Numbered from the stretch's first letter, positions 45,849 through 60,060 are shown. The stretch is 64,000 nt of DNA from Monosiga brevicollis MX1 (GCF_000002865.3 NW_001865043.1:725729-789728); one strand, 5' to 3'. Translations and numbers: made by a program. Notes: generated from the letters alone by a model not told the origin.

Positions 45849-48800
45849 CACCATAGTGTGGTCTGGAAAGCGCAACGCCCAAGTAGGCGAGACAACAACA
45901 GAACGTACGACAAATGCTCGCTTCAACGGTCATGTTGGGCTCCAGGCTCCGATTCATCGTGCTGACGATAGAGTGTTCGAGCTGCTCAAGCTCGAGTTGA
46001 GAAGCCTCGAGATTATCAGCATGGGCTGTCAAGGGAGACAATTCCTGGTCATCCTCGGCCATCTCTTGGAAGCTCAATGTGGCCTCACGGTTATTCAAGC
46101 GGCCGGCATAGCCCAAACGAGACTGTGCCGCGGCTGTTGCATCTAGACGCAGGCGCAGCAACCCGTCCGATTGATCGAGTGGCTCGGCTGTGGTCAAGGA
46201 TTCTTGCGATGCCATACGCCCATTGGATACGGCTCGCGGCACTGGGCGCTCTGTGGCGAGCGCTGAAAAGGAAGCCTGTGATTCGAGCAGACTGCGGGCC
46301 GGCGAGAATGCCTCCAAGCCATCATCAAGATCGCGGCGCGAGGCGTTGTCAAATGTAAAAATGCGATGCGATGAATCGGCGCCGGTGGTATAAGCACGTG
46401 GCCGTAATTGCGGCGGCGGCCGACGAATGGCGCTCGTGTCGTCGGCTGAGCGACGGGCTGGGCGCCCAGAATCCTGAGCAGCAGATACCATGGCATGCCT
46501 ACCCACGAACAATGGCCGAGCAACAAAGGGGGAAGTTCGGATATGAAATGAGCTGGGCTTAGCGCTTCCACGCAATGGTCACACGATATCACACGACCCA
46601 TTGGAGACGACGCAGGGAACGCAAGGAACACAGCAAAAGGACAAGAATAGGCGCCACCATTCTGAAGTCAAAACCTACATCAAGTCGTTATGGGTGCCCT
46701 GCGAGGCCAAAGCAAACACTTGCTCGGCTGTTTCGGCCGCGGGCGTAGAGGGAGCACTGCGCCGCAGCGAAGGTGCACTGCGGCTGCGATGCTGCGCATA
46801 GCTTTGTGGCGTGGAGGGCGCGCTGAGGCGCCCACGGCTTGAGTCATGATCAGAGTTTTCCACCAGTGGAGAAAGCACGCGTTCATCCACGTTGTGTGCA
46901 AATGTCACAGATCTGAGCCGCGTCATGGGGCGTGTTGCTGAAAGGGAGGCACACAAAGCAGGATGAGAAAGCAAGGGGCGAGATCAGATATCGTTTGGTC
47001 GCCCTATGTCGACAAGCCACACCGCTCATGCGCAGTCATGAGACGTACCGTTCAACCGTTGATGAAAAACACGGCCACGCTCGCCATCGCTCTCCTCTGG
47101 ACTCTCAGTATCCGGCTGCGTTGTGTCGCTGTTGGCCACGCTAACGTCACTCATGCGAGACGGCCTTCGGGGCAAATGAACGTCAGGCAGCACAAAATGG
47201 CTGCCATTCGCGGTGGAAATACCTGCAACACCCGTGTCAGAAGATGCTTCAAAGAGACCATCGTCGTTGTCATCGTCATCCTGCTCAAATTCAAAATCTT
47301 GAGGGCCATTAGGATCATCGTCCTCCTCTGGCTCCTCTATTTCTCTGTCTTCGTCCTCCACCATGGCCGGCCAGTTATCCCCGCCCGAGATCGGTTCAAG
47401 CGGAGATGGTGCCGTGCGAGAGAGCCGGAAGGTGCTTGACTGAGTCGACGCCGTGCGGGAGGAAGGCTGCGCTTGTTCAAGCTCAGACCCAGATGGGTGA
47501 TGTGCATCGGACCGGGCTGCGTCTGAAGCGACCTCGTTCTGGTTCGCCGAGAGTGACGAGGCCAAACTGCGGACAGATTGATCGTCAACGGAGCGCACGG
47601 CCTCGCTGGATGACGCAGAGGGCTGTCTGTGACGTTGCGAGAGGGCATCGTCCTGTTCGAGCAAAGCAGCTACAGGCGGTACTTCTGCAGACTGGCTCGT
47701 ACGTTCTCGATCCGAAGCTGGTAGGACTCCAGCTTCCGCATCCACAACGGCCTCAGCAGCGGCATGGGTTGGCATGGCTGCTTGCAGGCTCATGGATGAG
47801 CGTCGTGCAAGTAGCGGAGAGACCAAGGGGTCCCCCAATACTGGATCGGTCCGCTCCGGTGGTGTTAGTCCGGCAGTAGCTGGGGCAGAAGCGGAATTTA
47901 GAATGGGCACGGGGGCAGACGCTACATTTAACAGGCGACCCGACTCGGGCGTGTCATCAAACACGGAGCCAAGTTCTCCTGAATCGGAAGAGCGGGCACC
48001 TCGGGCAGGCGCTGGCTCAGGCAAAGTTCGGGGCGATCTCGTTTCCCGATGGAGAGGTGCACGAGGCACAGGTGCCTCCAATTGAATGTCGCCTGCTGAC
48101 GCTGAACGGGCGGTGCGAGGCGGAGTCGGCGCCTGCGTAAAAAGGCGCACGCCCGATCGGCAAGAATGCATGAAAACGAGGTGAGACATGTCATCTGAGC
48201 AACTCAATGGGTATGAAGGGCATTGCTGGTTGCAGCAAGCAGACACAAAATGCTTCCTGTGGATAAAAAGGATCATTCGAGTGTGTAGCATGCACTACAC
48301 ACTGACCGGATCGGACTGCATCAATGGAAAGCGATGCACGCCAGGATTCACGACAGGGCGCCGGGCTGGAATCGGGGCTGCAGGGGGAGTGATGCAATGG
48401 TGTGAGCTCAAACCCCTACAGGAGCTGAATTGTCATGCGCTCACATCATCCGAAGATTACGTAAAGGGTCTGCGCACGCACCAATGTTGAGAGTAAAGTT
48501 GTCAAGGCTCGAGTCGTGCTCAGACTGCAGCCAAGGCTGTCGGCGCGTGAGCAGAGGGGTGGTAGGGACGCCAGGCTCGTCCTCCAGATACGAAGGGTCA
48601 TTTGCCACCGGACCGGAAGAGCGTAGTGGACGACTGCGCTTGGGAGTGCTCGAATTTGGCGCTTGAAGCTGTCAACAAGTGTGGTTTTGTGCATGAGTGG
48701 GGCGCAAAGCAGCTGTTTGACAATTCATCTGGGGCGAACACCCCAAAGAAAGCACACACATGTAATTACCCACCTGATCAGCAACAACAAAACCCTCTAT

Positions 48801-51768
48801 TGAAGTAGCGGATGTCTCTTCCAACGGTGCCGGTGGTGGTTGTGGTGACGACGACATTGATAACGGCTCAGGGGATGCATGGTCGCTCTGTTGTTCGCCG
48901 TTGCCACGCAAACGGGAGAGGCGACGAGGGCGCTGCTCCACGGAACGAGTCGGAAGTTCGTTGGCCGTAGTCTGACCCAGTTGAAGGAGCGACATGCGCT
49001 CAGCAGGTGAGACAAACAAACCAGGGCCCTCATCCTGTGCTGCGCTTGGAGAGGGAGAGTGGGGAGAATGTGGGAGGTGGGGCCCAAGATCCGGGCCCCA
49101 ATTGTCTAGGTCTACGACGGTGGTGGAGCCACGGGGTTTGACTTCGAAGTTATTGCGACGAGGAAGGCCAAAATCATCACCTGGAAGGGACGCGACATCG
49201 TCCTCAGAGTCAACGTGCTCCACTCCCGAAATTTCTGAAAGGTCGTCGTCCTCGTCTGCAAAACTGCCAATCGACGAGGCTGGCACGTGACCCGCCGAGG
49301 GCACAGAGCCACGCATGGCGCGTAGGTCGCGCCGCAGCACCAAATTACGCCGCACTAACCCACAAAGCAAGACACCAAGCAGTTGATAAAGGCCATGGGC
49401 CTTGAGCGACGGGGCTAACCGTGCATCGGCTGCTAGTTGGTGGAGTACGCGAAGCAAAGAGCCTCCAGCCGTGGCGGACTCGGGTTCAGCCACCAAGCGC
49501 TCAGGGTCAAAGGTACAGTAGCGCCAGATGGCAGCCAGCAGGTGGTCCATGGCGTGTGGTGTGTGAAAGACCTGCCTGCGTGACCCGCCAGAACGACAGA
49601 GGACGGCCAGGAGATGGATATCGTCTGCGTCTGGCTCGGGCTGGCTGATGAGGCGCTGCAGAACCACTGGGCACAATTCATGGGCCACACGAAACGCAAT
49701 GTTGCGTTGATGAAAGGCCAAGGAAGTCAGGACACGCACAGCCATGACAGTGATTTGGTGCACCTCGTCCTTCGTGGCCCAGGGCATCAAAAGGTCTGCT
49801 GTGCTGTTATCAGCCAGCGCACTTTTACAAGCCAGTGTGCTCACAAGCGACAGCATCATGGCCGTGGCCCAAAACACCTGTTCTTCGTCTTCGCTCTCCA
49901 AGAGCCGATGGATGGGCTACAAACCACCGCGGGTGCCAGGTTCGCACGTGAAGCGAATAGGCAAGGGCAAATGAAGAAAGCGGCTCAACGACCATACCCG
50001 TCCCGCCCCGCCGAGGATGCGGATCAGCAAAAAAGTAATCAGCAAATTCCTTACCTTGATGATGCCTTGCCGAATCAAATCGCGGTGCAGTGAGCGGTGA
50101 GAGCAGACGAACCCCAACGTCTCCGCGGCCAGGCGGCTCGTCTGTTCGTTTTGCTTTTGAATGAGCTCTTCCAAGGCGCGGATCAAACCTTTGCAATGAT
50201 TGAGGGGAAGGGGAAAGCAATACCATGACAGCGTGGTTCAAAGCAATGAGTAGGGGTTGATATTGCAGGCGGTCCGTGCGCGATGTGAGCAGAGGGTATA
50301 GACATACGGCCATGTTCCACGAGCTGATGGCAAGCGTCCTTGCCCAGCATGGTCAGATCATGAGCAACCACGACAGCCCAGTTGGCCAAATCCTCATCAC
50401 CCGAGGTCAAGCACTCGCAAATGCGAAAGCCGAGACCCGAGTGAAGGATGCGCCACTTGAAGTCAGAGTTGCGCAGCGCCAAACTTCCAATGGCCCGCAG
50501 GATGACCCGTTGAATGGTGGCCTCAAAGGCATTGAGCACGTTTAGGAAGGCCTGCATGATCTTAGGCATTCGTTGTAATTGGGCAATAGCCACGCCTGCG
50601 AGCGCACAACATTACCCAAATGAGTGTGTCAGCAAACACTCGACGGCAAGGCATGAGGGTTCAATATGGGCAAGCACGGAACGCATACCGTGCGACGTCA
50701 TCTCGTAAATGATGCCAAGGGCCCAATAGGCCTGATCGTGGTCATCGCTGCGTAAGGAACCAACCAGCATGCGCAGGTGGTGGGGCGTGGTGATGGAATC
50801 GAGGCGGGCCGTGTTATCAGCCGGATCACCGTTGGTGGCCACGCGTAAAAGAGCATGCAATACTTGGCGGTGCAGCTCCGTTTGACCGTAGAATACGAGT
50901 GAGAGCTCGCGCAGAAGCACGAGGTCTTGGCGCGAGGTGAGCTCGGCGTGGTTCGTGACGATGAGATGATAGAGCACCGTCTGCCAAAATACGATGAGTC
51001 TGCCTCCAAGGCGAGCAGACAAATCTGCAACAAGCCATTTGCGAAAAGCTTCGTTTTGAGCAAGTTGCGTGGCGCCATCCTCGGCAATGGCGGCTAGCAC
51101 CGAGAGTAGAATCAACCCGTGCTGCTGTAACTTGGTGGCCCAGGATGGAAGGTGTTGGGCCAGCAGTTGAATCAGACCCAAGTCAGACATGATCTTCGCG
51201 GCGGGCACGTGTTGACTGAGGTCCTCCAATACCATTATCGTCTGCAGGAGCTCTAATTCACGTGGCTCAAGTTCCTCTTCGTCATCGCCATCGCCGTACG
51301 CACGCTCGAGGGGATTGGTCGCAAGTTGGCGGGCGAGCCAGAGCACGCGCTCAACCATCGACTCTATCTGGCCTGGCTTGGTGGCGAGGAGGAGAAGGGC
51401 CTCTCGAGCAGATTTGGCACTATGGCCAGTACTTGCGGCCAACTCGGCCAGCGCCGAAGGATTGAGCTCTACGCCAGACACACAAGATGGGGGTCATGGA
51501 TGGAGCAGAGGTGGGAAAATATGAGAGGCGTGACACCCAAAGGAGCCACTCTGATGACTTTTTTTTGTTTCTGAGTGCGCCAGCGGTCTGCTGCATGCGG
51601 TGTTGAGGACCTACGTTCAATGCCGCGAATGTCAAGCTGGCGAAGCCGGTGGGCCGTACGGCCGAGCTGCTTGGCCAGGACTGACGAGAGCACAACCGTT
51701 AGTGCAGAGCCGGTAGCCACCGAGGCCAGCCAGAGCAGCGGGGTGGCCCAAGGACTTGAATTCGCCAT
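43061..51768 (-). CDS. Membrane-anchored armadillo-repeat protein with SPRY domain
   Basis: Read leftwards from the ATG at 51768 to the stop at 43061, in about 15 exons. Residues 10-30 form a hydrophobic anchor (TPLLWLASVATGSALTVVLS). Exon 2 (about 51473-50690) and following exons are armadillo-like helices (GLIQLLAQHLPSWATKLQQH; NEQTSRLAAETLGFVCSHRS; EDEEQVFWATAMMLSLVST). A long Ser/Pro/acidic disordered stretch follows (48290-46680), then a helical segment (LYGDIMTSYLDILVVSLASL). A SPRY domain is clear: VTQIGWCTSGARF, GVGDTRDSYSFDGER, and after the gap GDVVVAILDLDAGTMAF. Several phase-consistent joins link the parts, so I treat it as one gene; two adjacent genes remain possible. The 50-N gap falls within the SPRY domain. 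Function unknown; SPRY and ARM both bind proteins, as in RING-type SPRY ligases, but no RING is seen. Confidence 0.65.
43708..43778. repeat. GAAA tetranucleotide repeat
   Basis: About 15 copies of GAAA ending in GGAA variants, inside an intron of the ARM/SPRY gene. Confidence 0.9.
44519..44613. other. Assembly gap (50 N) with homopolymer edges
   Basis: A run of A, then over 20 G, then A and GGGTCC, precede 50 Ns at 44564-44613; more G follows. Such edges are typical of poor sequence near a scaffold join. Part of the SPRY domain of the ARM/SPRY gene is probably missing or damaged here. Confidence 0.97.
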
Positions 51769-52345
51769 GCTGCAAGGTGTGGGCTGACTGTGTCGCCTGC
51801 CCTGCTTATGATGGCCTTTTCAGATCCCAGCCCCCGCGCACGGACCCTTGTTGATGCTGCCGTCACACGACCAGTGAAGGCCCTGCGCCAGGCAGCCCGT
51901 TATCATCAGTCCTACACGCTATGGTATGGGTGGATCAGCACCATTTAGCATTCCCAGGTCCAAATGCAATCGACAAGCCTGAAATTGACCAGCACCACTG
52001 GCCACCCAGGTCGCCCTGGGGCCTCTCTGTCCCAATCTCCCGTCAGAACCATCAACCGTTCTGCACTGAGAGCGACAGACAGAGACAGAGAGAGAGATGA
52101 ACAGCAGAAGAAGAAAAAAAACAAAGCCTTACAGTAACCTCACTTTGCGTGAAAAGTTTTCAACGCGGTCACTGCTTTCGTGTTTTGCAGTTCTTCCGAC
52201 GGACGACTTGACTTGGTACGGGCATGTCATGCGCTGTGCAGGCCGAAGAGGCAAGGGATGGGGGCGCATGGCCCCTGCTCTGTTCCAGAGTTGGGCGTTG
52301 GTTAACGAATTCTTGCTCCTGTTTGCACTGTATAGACTCAACAAT
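51769..52345. promoter_or_regulatory. Divergent upstream region of ARM/SPRY and MRRF genes
   Basis: Lies between start codons of the minus gene (51768) and MRRF (52346). Contains a GA/CAGA patch at 52071-52096 and an A-rich run near 52117. The MRRF frame is open upstream from 52097 but the residues look non-coding. Both promoters should lie here. Confidence 0.45.
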
Positions 52346-53881
52346 ATGGCAGTAAGCGCACGACACGCAGTTCGTCAGCTGAGCCTGCGGCTTAACTTGC
52401 CGCGCCCCATGGCCGCAGGACGAATGCTGAGCGCATGGACGAGCTCGCCCAGCACCGGCAGTGACGCCGCTTGGGGCTTGATCGCCCCACGAGGCCAGGT
52501 TCTGGCTACGATGGCTGCTACTTCACAGCAACAACTTCGTTTCAAGGGTGGTACGTATGATCAGTCTCCCATCCTCATGCGTCACAAGCCTTGTCTTCGC
52601 CTCGCGCACGTCCTGGTGTCCTGTGGTTTGCCGTGTGGGGTCATTTGACGCAAAGGCAGGCCCGAGCCCAGACTCACATGGCCGTGAAACGTTATTGCAG
52701 GCAAAAAAGGCAAAAAGAGCAGTGGCAAGGGTGGCGGGGGCGCCAAACTGGGCCGACCCACATTTGAGACGGAACGCTGCCCGGTGCCGCTTGATGCGCT
52801 GCAGGACAAGTATCACGGCCAACTGCAGCACCTTCTCAATGAATATGCCACGATTCGCACTGGTGAAGTGACACCAAGTACGCCCCTCATTGCCTTCTTG
52901 GTTTCGTGCTACATCCATCGCCTGGTCCTTTGTCAATTCCAAGGCTGACCAACAACCCCAACCATGACGTCTGCGGGCAGATTTGCTGGATGGCGTCAAG
53001 GTGAAGATGGGTGATGCCACCTTTGCTTTGAGTCAGGCTGGCATGGTGTCAGTCAAGAACACGGACACCCTTATTGTGACCACGTTTGACAGTGATGTGC
53101 GTGTGCAGCCCCTCTTCTGCGTTCCACACTCTTGTGTTCTGCAGATGCGCGCACTCACCGCCCACTCGGAAGGCTGCAACTCACGACTGCTCATGGCCAC
53201 CTCTCTCTCATGCTGTCTTCCCCGGTCCCATAGACGGCCAAGGCGGCATATGAGGCTGTTGTTGATGCCAACATTGCTCCCAACCCCGTGCGGGACGACC
53301 TTGTGATTCGCATCCAGATGCCCAAGTATGCGTGATCGCGTTAAATGCTTGAATGCTATGTAGTGCACGACGGGGCTCGTCTGGGATGCCACGGCTGTTG
53401 GTGGGGCGCACTGGCCCGTCATGTTGACTGCTGCACGCAGGTTGACCAAGGAATACCGCGAGCAAGTGGTCAAGCGTGCCAAGGAGATGTTGGAACAGAC
53501 AAAGGTATGTTTCGTTTTGTTTTTTTTGAAGGCTTCGTTGCTGCTTTGAGCCGATTCCGTCCTTTGCCTCACAAAAAAAGGGGGTGCCCCATCTCTCGTG
53601 ACCAGAACAAAATGCGACACTTGCGCTCGCACGCTGTCTCGCAACTCAAGGGCACTGAAGGCCTGTCTGAAGATGACACCCACGCAATGCAGGAATACGT
53701 AAGCGCGCCAGGCTTCCCTCTTTCCTCTTGCTGCCTTGGCTGGCCCATGGCAGCTCACCCCTCTCCTCCTTTCGTATTTCCTTGGACTGCATATTAGCTG
53801 GATGCCATCAATACGCACTTTGTGGCCCAAGCCGACGAGATGTACGAGAAGAAGGCGGATCACATTTCGAATCCGCAATGA
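52346..53881 (+). CDS. MRRF: Mitochondrial ribosome recycling factor
   Basis: Predicted 276 residues; exons 52346-52550, 52701-52877, 52981-53096, about 53233-53325, 53441-53504, 53606-53698, 53798-53881. The first 60 residues are rich in Arg, Ser and Ala with few acids (MAVSARHAVRQLSLRLNLPR), a mitochondrial targeting signal. A Lys/Gly-rich linker (GKKGKKSSGKGGGG) precedes the RRF fold. Family motifs are in order: LLDGVKVKMGDATFALSQAG, VSVKNTDTLIVTTFD, PVRDDLVIRIQMPKLTKEYR, EQVVKRAKEMLEQTK, NKMRHLRSHAV and the final helix. RRF with EF-G splits mitochondrial ribosomes after termination. The length agrees with human MRRF (262). Confidence 0.95.
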
Positions 53882-54312
53882 TGGAGGAGAAATCACGCAG
53901 GTACCCCGACAAGCCCCCAAAGGTGCTCACGCGCCTCCGATTTCCCGCCAGGCCATGCAAAGAGGGATTCGAATTCAAAATCGGATTCAAAACTTTGCTG
54001 ACTTGCCCCCCCGAGTTTGCTGCTGTGCAAAGAGGATGAGGGCAAGCCAGAGAAAAAAAAACATGTGGGAGAGGGAAGGGAGGCAGATACGTCAAGCGCT
54101 GATCGGTCAAAGCCCTTTCCACCTCGAAAAACAAAGCACAACAATTCATCAGGGCTCGGCCGTGACCAGACAGTACAATCATGAAACTACATCACACACG
54201 CAAGAAGGAAAGTTGAAATAAACAAACAAATAAAAAAAGAGGGGAAAAGTTTTGCCAGACTTGGGCTGCACACTCTCACACGATGCGACGAACATTCTAC
54301 AGCCATGCCGTC
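53882..54312. other. Convergent intergenic region MRRF/RAD51
   Basis: Between the 3' ends of MRRF (plus) and RAD51 (minus). A-rich runs at 54050 and 54215-54240. Overlapping open frames show no conserved residues. Nothing else seen. Confidence 0.4.
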
Positions 54313-55935
<1,623 letters not shown>

Positions 55936-56429
55936 GATGCCTGGTGTCGGAGTTTCAAAGCAAATTTGCAAGCCAAGTCCAGAACAAATGCACGCTGCCG
56001 CGACCACGACCACGACAACAAATCGGGAACGTTGGTCGGCGCTAGAGGAAAAAAATAAATGATGCGCGACGCAAGACCGTGAGCAACTGCTTGACGAACA
56101 GCCGCTTCAAGCAGCAGATGAGCACGCAACCGTTACAAACAGACCCAAAAAAACGGTTTGAAACGGCTTTTTTTTCTGTGTGTGTGTGTGTGTGTGTGTG
56201 CAACTGAGAAAACATGTTGTGACAAGTTTAACCGTTGCTCTATTTTTTTTTTTTATCGTTTGCGCGGGAAAGAAGCGACTTTGTCGACAATCGGTCAGGT
56301 GACCCCCTCGAGCCGCATCACAACACTGTGAGCGGCGGAGCAACTGAGCCACTGGCACAGCACGAGCCTGGTGTTGCTGCGCACCGCTGCTGGCTCGTGC
56401 CGCCTTATCATCTCGACTTAGTGGTCACG
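55936..56429. promoter_or_regulatory. Bidirectional RAD51/HUS1 upstream region
   Basis: 494 bp between two start codons pointing apart. Contains a TG tract at about 56178-56200 and poly(T) runs at 56168-56176 and 56242-56254. No TATA-like box is obvious. A shared promoter for the two DNA-repair genes is inference from the spacing. Confidence 0.55.
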
Positions 56430-57891
56430 ATGCGGTTTCGCTCGACCTTTGCCAATTATGGCGCCGTCATGGTCTTTGAACGTGAGCCCTCGAGCCCATG
56501 GCTATGGCTGTGTCAGCTGAGGCGATGATCTCACTCTGGTGCACTTCGTCGCAGAGACTCTCACCTGTTTTCAGCGGGCGTCCAAGGCACGAATGGTGGG
56601 CGTGCGGTTTTGCGAGGACAAGGTTGTCCTTCAGCCAACGCAGCTCGACTTTCGGCGTGATGCCAACCTGTGGGCCGAGATGCCCCGCAATGAGCTCTTC
56701 AGTGAGTTTGTGCTCGATAGCAAACATCCAGAGAAGCAGATTATGGTAGAACTCCGCCTCGAGCTTCTCATCAAGGCCTTCAGGTCTGAAGCACCTCGTC
56801 CCCGCGAAGTGGGATCTCCTCGCCCAAATTGCCGCTCACCTGCTGGACCAGCAGTCTTTTGCTCTTATTCATGACTTTGTCCTTCTTCCCGGTCAATGTG
56901 CCATGCGCATCGCACCAGCTCCACTAAGGACGCACGCTCCGTGCACATGCGCCTTCGCAAGCAAGGCAGTGAGGCCTACTTGGCCGTCCGCATTGGTGTC
57001 GTAAGTGTGAAATTTATCAGCAGCAATGGCCAATCATCACGGTGTGAGGCTGTCTTCCTGGTCATGAGCTTGCTGGTGCGAACTCACCACAGCCACCTTT
57101 CCTTTCGCTTCTGCTCGAACCTGGACGATTTGGGTCCATAGCTGACCACCACGGGTGCAGTCCGCCAGATCCAACAGGATGTGCCCATCCAGGTGTTTCC
57201 GAGCACCGCCATTGCCGACTACCCCGTGCCCAACGTGCCGCCTAGCCAAGTGCACATTTTTCTGCCAGATCCACGCCGTTTGCGTCTCATCCTTGAGAGG
57301 ATGAAAACATTCAGCAACGAGATCACGATTCAAGCCAATGGCCAGGGGGAACTGCTGCTGCAGAGCGCGAGTGAGATGGTCAGCATCAGCACCACCTACC
57401 ACGGCCTAACCAACCCTGCCCGCAAAGATCAAGGTCAGTCGTTCAGCTACGCCTCCTTGATTCTTCTCCCACACTTCTTTCTTTCTTTCTTTCTCTCGGT
57501 TTTTTTTTTTTTTTTTTCCTTCGCTCGCTTACGACCGCGGTGTGGCATGCCCTGCTGTAGATGACGGCGCGAGCGATGCACCCACGGCCTCTCAGCCCGC
57601 GGCCTTTGAGCGCGCAACCGTGGATACCGCAAAGGTGCAAGCCTTTATTCAAGGTGCCCTGCAAATGAGTGCGACACCTCATCTGCTGATGAGTAAGTGG
57701 AGTGGTGCACCTGTCGTCCTCAGTCAGCGCGACCGCCTGTGTTGCACACCCGCTTCCAGCAGCCCATCTCGCCTCATTTTCATTGGTGTCCATTTACGCC
57801 CACAGGTGTGGCGGGTGGGTTCTGCCTTACCTTTATGTTATTGCACGACGACATGACCTTGACGTTTCCCATTCCAGCCCTTCATGGATAG
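56430..57891 (+). CDS. HUS1: HUS1 checkpoint clamp subunit
   Basis: Predicted 290 residues (human 280); exons 56430-56481, 56555-56783, about 56919-57000, 57142-57433, 57561-57692, 57806-57891. The sequence follows HUS1 from end to end: MRFRSTFANYGAVMVFE (human MKFRAKIVDGACLNHF), LQPTQLDFRRDANLWAEM, RNELFSEFVLDS, the interdomain DVPIQVFPSTAIADYPVP, VHIFLPDPRRLRLILERMK, ITIQANGQGELLLQ, and the terminal LLHDDMTLTFPIPALHG (human LLHEDVSLQYFIPALS). HUS1 forms the RAD9-RAD1-HUS1 ring loaded on damaged DNA to activate ATR signalling. Overall identity is low, so the call rests on block order and length. Confidence 0.9.
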
Positions 57892-58376
57892 CGCTGAGGC
57901 CCCCTGCTGCTGTCTAGCAAAGGGGGTTTTGAGGCGCGCCCTGAGCAAACTTTTGCAGCTCGGGAATTCTCCAAATTTGCGCCCTTCATCTTCAAAGTCT
58001 CTCCGAGAGAGCATACACTGAGGGTGGATCCGGACAATTGACTGATTGAAATGAGTACATGCGCAAAGATATGGGTGGATCACGAGTTGATTGCGCATCC
58101 GAGCCAGTCAAGAGCGCGTCAAAGCGGCGCGGTATGCATCACCAGCAAAACTCAGAATGCTGAGCTTCAGGCTGAGGACAAGACATGAACACACAGCTAT
58201 GGGCATTCAGAACAATCAGCCAACTCAAGGACTAAGGCTGAGAACAAGAGGAGGGGTGACATGAACAACAGATAAACAATCAGTGGGCAAGGGTTGCCTC
58301 AAAAAAAGGAAACGGTTGTCCCAGCCAAGCTGACCCTTCGAGTGGGCAGTTTGGCATGGTCAAATAGTTGATGTGG
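57892..58376. other. Convergent intergenic region HUS1/PDE
   Basis: Between the 3' ends of HUS1 (plus) and the phosphodiesterase (minus). No repeat or coding signal seen. Confidence 0.4.
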
Positions 58377-60060
58377 TCAACAAAGAGCCTTCCAATGCGG
58401 CAGGTTCTCCTCCAACATGACGCTCATGAGCTTGTTTCCGACATCAGGAACGTGATGGGCTAAAGCCGAGAACAGGGGCTTGCCGATATTCTCGTAGAAC
58501 CAACATTGCGAGTTGGGTACTTTACAGGTTTCCCGATCAAAGAGGCCGTCAGGCTTGAAGCCCAAAGCCTTTTCCTGGTCTCCTTGTTGGAAAAATTCTA
58601 TCATGACAAGATCCTCCCATGCTTTGGCCACGGGCCACGGTCGCACCTGGGCAGCACACGAGTTGACAGGCGTGTGCAGGGGCCGAAGAAAAACGTGAGG
58701 TGGCAAGGGGGCGTCAAGCAAGGCCCTTTGAGTAGGCTATGGGCTGAATCGGAGAATGCAGAGGCTCAGAGCCGATCCTACCAGGTGGCATATATCGCCG
58801 CACTTGGCAATGGCCTCCAGAACAACAGCCTTGACGGCATCGGGCGCTGAGTCCTGGGTCGAAAGAGAGGGTGCGGCAGCAATCTTCTTCACCAATGTTC
58901 CGTGACGGGCCATGTCGGTGGCCAGGATGCCGCGAAGGATGAGGCTGCGAGTATTGGTATAGTTTGCGTCGTCAAAAGAGGCAAGTAGGTCAGCCGTCGG
59001 CTGCGAGCGCATCATGGCAAACAGGGTTGCGGCGTGTGCATTCTCCAGCACGCTCGTATCGTTGTACAGGATGGCCACTGGGTCCCGGGTCTTGATCAAA
59101 AAGGCGTTATTCACGCCGGGATGATCTAGTGGAGAGCAAGGATAGAGGCCCCGCATGAATGCCCGTGCCAGAGGAAGAGCATGAAAATACCAATGGTGCA
59201 CTTGGGGGACAAGGCAACGCTAAACCCAGCGAAACAGAGGTGACAGGAGACGTACCAATGTCGTGGCCAAGGCCAAGGACAAGACAGCAGAAAATGTCGA
59301 CGTGTGTAAAGTGTTTGGATAGAACATCACTGTGCATATAGAGTGCGTAAGCAAACTGAGCCACGTCCATGGCATGCTAAGGTCATGCACCAGGCAGCAG
59401 GACAGGGTCATTTGTGAGGACGAAACAAGGATGGCGCTCTCCACCAAAGGGACAGGGTGACAAAGGGCGTACTTGGAAGTTGTGATAGACATTATCGCGA
59501 TAGGCGTTGTGCACTTGACGGAAAAACTCGCGGAGGCAGGCTGGTTGAATGTTGAGGCGGGCAAAGAGGTCGAGCTCGCTGAACATGACAAACCAATGGA
59601 GGAGAAGCTCGCTCGGGTCCATGTGCAGGGACGCAAAGCCGAAAGATTTTGTGCGCGCCCGAAAGTCATCGGGAATGTGAGCAATGGGTCGATCAATGTT
59701 GTCGGAAAAGATGATGCCGGGCGGGAAATGAATCTCGAGCAGGATGTCCTTGCGTCGACTCGTGCGGGCAAAGGGGGGCTGTCGTGCCATGCGCGCGATT
59801 TGATGGAGCAACATGGCCTCGCTGGAAGCCGGCAGGCCGTCCTTGCCAAAGCGCACAAAGTCATCGAGACGCAGGCGAAGTTCACGATTCTCGGCGCGCA
59901 GCTGATCGATTTCCGCCTTTATGGTCGATATGTCGGAGGAGGTATCGGGGTAGCTGAGACGCTTGCGTGGGCTGGCGGAGAGAGGAACCGAGGGGACATC
60001 GGTTATGGAGATGGAGCCACCGGGCTGAGGCAAAGGGTCGGGTGCACCCAATTTGGCCAT
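58377..60060 (-). CDS. 3',5'-cyclic nucleotide phosphodiesterase, PDE9-like
   Basis: Predicted 440 residues; exons 60060-59473, 59376-59256, 59125-58782, 58646-58377. The N-terminus has a short coiled coil (STIKAEIDQLRAENRELRLR). The class I catalytic domain carries the metal ligands: HNFQHAMDVAQ (HNxxH), GHDIDHPGVNN (HDxDH) and KCGDI (third Asp). ILATDMARH, RPWPVAKAW, EFFQQGD and the purine-binding Gln (SQCWFY) fit best with PDE9, a cGMP-specific soluble enzyme. The conserved NDxSVLENHH motif reads NDTSVLENAH, so the first His of the pair is Ala. Metal sites are complete, so activity is expected; substrate choice is inference. I start at 60060 (MAKLGAPDPL); the frame is open further upstream to 60279. 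Confidence 0.9.

Noticed and set aside
47406-48085. Plus-strand open frames opposite the disordered region of the ARM/SPRY gene
   Set aside because: The minus strand has the longer frame, Ser/Pro/acidic composition and in-phase links to neighbouring exons; the plus frames are shadows.
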